From a candidate division WOR-3 bacterium (lineage in GTDB: Bacteria > Hydrothermota > Tepidihabitantia > Tepidihabitantales > Tepidihabitantaceae), in contig JBDRUF010000018.1 in assembly GCA_039801245.1 (NCBI GenBank), positions 1 through 33,707 of the forward strand: a stretch of 33,707 nucleotides of DNA, read 5' to 3'. This document shows positions 31,154-33,707 of this stretch, piece after piece. Made by a program: the position numbers and the translations under genes. The notes beneath the pieces are model-generated. The model saw only the letters and a program-made list of their open reading frames with translations. It did no database searches and was not told where the DNA came from. The stretch's first letter is position 1. Every line of letters starts with the position of its first letter.

Positions 31154-33707
31154 TTAATGCACCACCAGCAGTTTTACCGGTGAACTGGTGCTGTTGGTTT
31201 TAATAAAGTAAACCCCGGACTCAAGATTGCGGCAGTCAAGATAGAGCGAGCCCTTTCCGCGCGGGAACGGTAGCGTTTTCATCAGGCGACCGGCGCGGTC
31301 ATAAAGGCTGATTTTGGCTGGTGTCAGGGTTGGTGAGAGCCTGATTTCAGCAAAGGCACGGGCAGGATTGGGTAAAACAACAACCGGTTTGGGTAGGAGT
31401 TTGGGTTGGGGAGCGGCAATTCCGGTTAATGGTTCAACAGTGGTGAACTTGATCGCCCTTTGCGGGGCGATTGGTGCGGCACCATGGGCATAGGAGCCGT
31501 TATATAGGCACTGGATTGCAATCTGGCGGGTCTGGTCCTGGATGCCAACAGTTGAACTTGTGTAGCCGTTAGCGGTGAGATACTGAAAGACAATCACATT
31601 GTCACCGGTCGGGGTGGTGATGGTGGTGTCATAGATTATCACCTGAAACTTGTCCCTGAGCGCGCGGGGATTGTAATAGCAGACGCTGTCGTATTCAACA
31701 ATCAGGCGGTGCCCGGAGGTGTCATAATACCAGTAGACAAAGCCGGTGTTGTTGTAGTCAGGATAGAGGTCGTCCCAGTTGACGCAGATAACACCAGGAG
31801 GGGTCTGGGAACTCGGCAGGGGCTGATTGGTGTAGCGGGGTTGGCGGTAAAAGCCCGGGCAGAGCCAGCCATCAGCCGAGATGGAGAGGGAGTCATACTC
31901 CTGTCCATAGAAGCGGAAGGGTCCGAACCCTTCGGGCAGGGCAATAACCTTGACGCTGTCATTATGGGGAAATGTTAATCTTGTGCCAACGGTATTAATC
32001 TCAATCCATTCAAAAACCGGATGCTCGGTATAGCCGGTGTCAATGTCGTCATAAGCCCAGTAAAGCGGTGGCCAGCGCGGTCCATCAGGAATCGGGTCGG
32101 TGATGAGATACTGACCGATCTGGATGTTGAAGGAGGTCTGATAGGTGCTTTCATCAGCAAAGATGGTCAGGCTGAAACCTGCCTGGTGTTCGCGCGGGGT
32201 TTGGGTTGAAGAGAGCAAAAGATAGGGGGTTGAACAGATTGCGGTGTCACCACCGGGGATGTCGCCAAACAGGGATGAGTCCTGAAGGGTGGTGACAAAG
32301 GTGTCGGTTGTTGACAGAAGGGCAGAGACATTGTGCCCAGCAACCGTGCCGAAGTTTTTGAGCGTCAAGTAGACCGCAATGCTTTCACCTGGGTCCCAGA
32401 AGTTGTTGCCGCCAAAGTCATCAATCCGGATGCGAAGGAGTCCAAGTAAAGGCATATTCAATGGCAGGGGCTGAGCCAAAGTTGCCAGCCCGGCAACGCC
32501 CGCCTTTGTTACCTCGGTGCAGAAGTCGTTGTTGTTATAACCGGCGCCAATGGAGTCTCCGGGTGTGTGGTAATAGGGGTTGACCGGCCAGAAGTCCTCA
32601 ATACCACAAAAGGCTAAGTAGCCGTTGTTCCAGAATGGACCGTGGTCAGAGTTCTGGTTGTCATTGACCATCCGCTTGTAAATCGGCAGGGTGGTATAGG
32701 TGTCGGCAATCGCGGTAAACCAGTTAACAAATGGCTCGCAGGGCGGGTTGTTAATCTTGCCCATAACATCAAGGTTTTCCGGCTCGGCATCAACATAGCC
32801 AATCATATCAAAGTTCAAAACACCAAGGATGGAGTCGCCCTGAGAGCGTGCCTGACCAGCATAGTATTCGCTGCCATACAGTCCGAACTCCTCTCCGGAA
32901 AAGGCGATGAACCGCAAGTCATAGGTAAAGAGATAGCCCTGGGTAACCCTTGCCGCCTCAATAACCGCTGCGGTGCCAGAGGCGTTGTCATCAGCACCAG
33001 GTGCGTTGCTGGACGCATAGGAGTCAAAGTGTCCGCAGATGATAGCATAGGGGTTACGCTGACCAGAGGTGCCATATCTGATGCCAATGACATTGGGTGC
33101 ATGGCCGGTGGTGTGATACTGAAAATAGACCGAGTCGCAGCCATAGTTGATGAACTTCTGGCGAATCCATTCGGCTGCTGCGCGGCAGGAGTCAGAGGTT
33201 GAGTAGCGGGTGCGATACCGCTGGAGCCGGTTGACATAGGAAAGAACTGAATCGGGAGAGACCGCACCGACCATCTGCTCAATCAAAGGGTTGGAAAATA
33301 CCAGTGGCGGTTCAAACTTAACCGGTTTGAAAACCCAGGGCTGGAGAGTGATTCTTGCGAGCATTACCCTGAGGCTCAGCAACTTTTCAACATTTTCTGG
33401 TTTAACCGCAACAAGATACTCATCGCCGTCAAAATCAAGAATCTGGCTGATTTGGGCAAGTTGTTCTCTTTTCGCCCAGTCAAAGAGATGAACCTGATAA
33501 TAAATTTTATCTCTCGGGTTGTAATCAAGGATTCTGCCATTCAAGTTGTTAAGAACGGGCTCATCCTGTTCTGAACCAATGACAAGGACACCATTGCCGG
33601 TAACGCCAACAACATTGAACAAATCCTTTAATTGTTCTGGCTGGACATCAGGGACAATGGCAAGAAACTCACCGGCAAAACCTAAACCGATAACGATGAG
33701 AAATGTT
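31154..33707 (-). CDS. Secreted M28-family zinc peptidase with sorting-like domain (5' end beyond window)
   Basis: The frame is open to the window edge and begins inside a signal peptide (TFLIVIGLGFAGEFLAI), so only a few N-terminal codons are missing; the TTG at 33622 is not the start. A pro-region is followed by the M28 domain with IICGHFDS, GADDNASG, FSGEEFGLYGSEYYA, LNFDMIG, NSDHGPFWNNGYLAFCGIE and YHTPGDS, so all metal ligands are present. A CARDB-like domain and an extra beta-rich region (about 300 residues) come next, then a C-terminal domain (NPARAFAEIRLS, LYDRAGRLMK, GVYFIKT). It is larger than its paralogue at 5316-6896 because of the added beta modules. An exported aminopeptidase is likely. 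Confidence 0.92.
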   Translation of the reverse strand, partial: TFLIVIGLGFAGEFLAIVPDVQPEQLKDLFNVVGVTGNGVLVIGSEQDEPVLNNLNGRILDYNPRDKIYYQVHLFDWAKREQLAQISQILDFDGDEYLVAVKPENVEKLLSLRVMLARITLQPWVFKPVKFEPPLVFSNPLIEQMVGAVSPDSVLSYVNRLQRYRTRYSTSDSCRAAAEWIRQKFINYGCDSVYFQYHTTGHAPNVIGIRYGTSGQRNPYAIICGHFDSYASSNAPGADDNASGTAAVIEAARVTQGYLFTYDLRFIAFSGEEFGLYGSEYYAGQARSQGDSILGVLNFDMIGYVDAEPENLDVMGKINNPPCEPFVNWFTAIADTYTTLPIYKRMVNDNQNSDHGPFWNNGYLAFCGIEDFWPVNPYYHTPGDSIGAGYNNNDFCTEVTKAGVAGLATLAQPLPLNMPLLGLLRIRIDDFGGNNFWDPGESIAVYLTLKNFGTVAGHNVSALLSTTDTFVTTLQDSSLFGDIPGGDTAICSTPYLLLSSTQTPREHQAGFSLTIFADESTYQTSFNIQIGQYLITDPIPDGPRWPPLYWAYDDIDTGYTEHPVFEWIEINTVGTRLTFPHNDSVKVIALPEGFGPFRFYGQEYDSLSISADGWLCPGFYRQPRYTNQPLPSSQTPPGVICVNWDDLYPDYNNTGFVYWYYDTSGHRLIVEYDSVCYYNPRALRDKFQVIIYDTTITTPTGDNVIVFQYLTANGYTSSTVGIQDQTRQIAIQCLYNGSYAHGAAPIAPQRAIKFTTVEPLTGIAAPQPKLLPKPVVVLPNPARAFAEIRLSPTLTPAKISLYDRAGRLMKTLPFPRGKGSLYLDCRNLESGVYFIKTNSTSSPVKLLVVH

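Noticed and set aside
1-33707. tRNA, rRNA, CRISPR arrays, transposases or prophage genes
   Set aside because: None was recognised on either strand by motif reading.

Overview
The window looks like part of the chromosome of an uncultured bacterium. Several large secreted proteins (two M28 peptidases, a subtilase, BNR/sialidase-like propellers and a lamin-tail protein) each end in a short beta-rich domain with the 'GR..V...GxY' pattern of FlgD-Ig or type-IX-like sorting domains. Together with a B. subtilis-type glutamine synthetase and a LonB-like protease, this suggests a member of the FCB/WOR-3 (Stahlbacteria/Hydrothermae) neighbourhood. That placement is inference; no rRNA, tRNA, CRISPR array or complete mobile element was seen.

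Layout. 1-1640: dnaA (minus) flanked by DnaA-box-like sites, so probably close to oriC. 1681-6896: a minus-strand run of M28 peptidase, a 44-residue membrane peptide, a polytopic membrane protein and hypF. The hypF frame has no ATG, GTG or TTG at its true beginning and seems to start at CTG in a CTGA overlap. 7153-8547: a secreted propeller protein, divergent from an AAA+ activator of the sigma-54 type (8671-10278). Behind the activator lie a sigma-54-like -24/-12 element and a strongly structured, terminator-ended intergenic RNA candidate (about 10438-10566). 10635-15894: a tldD-tldE-LonB-like proteolysis operon. 15839-19618: a minus-strand operon of GT2 glycosyltransferase, flippase-like protein, hisC and DUF502 protein. 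19838-21565: a type II restriction-modification pair. 21971-24563: glnA and a lamin-tail secreted protein. 24571-33707: an envelope and secretion region with an M23 peptidase, a subtilase, a one-repeat propeller stub, a BNR protein interrupted by one in-frame TGA, and a second, larger M28 peptidase that runs off the window.

Two themes recur. First, eleven sigma-70-type promoters can be read, and eight of them have exactly 16 bp between TTGAC(A/C/T/G) and the -10. The distance from the -10 to the start codon is either 5-9 bp with no Shine-Dalgarno (M23, GT2, propeller, tldD), implying leaderless or near-leaderless mRNAs, or 22-50 bp with a good Shine-Dalgarno (M28, subtilase, BNR, REase, glnA). 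Second, six proteins carry a C-terminal sorting-like domain, but no secretion machinery is encoded here.

For novelty, the most interesting places are the activator/sigma-54-like promoter/structured RNA cassette next to tldD, the non-canonical hypF start, the in-frame TGA in the BNR gene, the leaderless-promoter pattern, and an approximately 47-nt block repeated upstream of two promoters.
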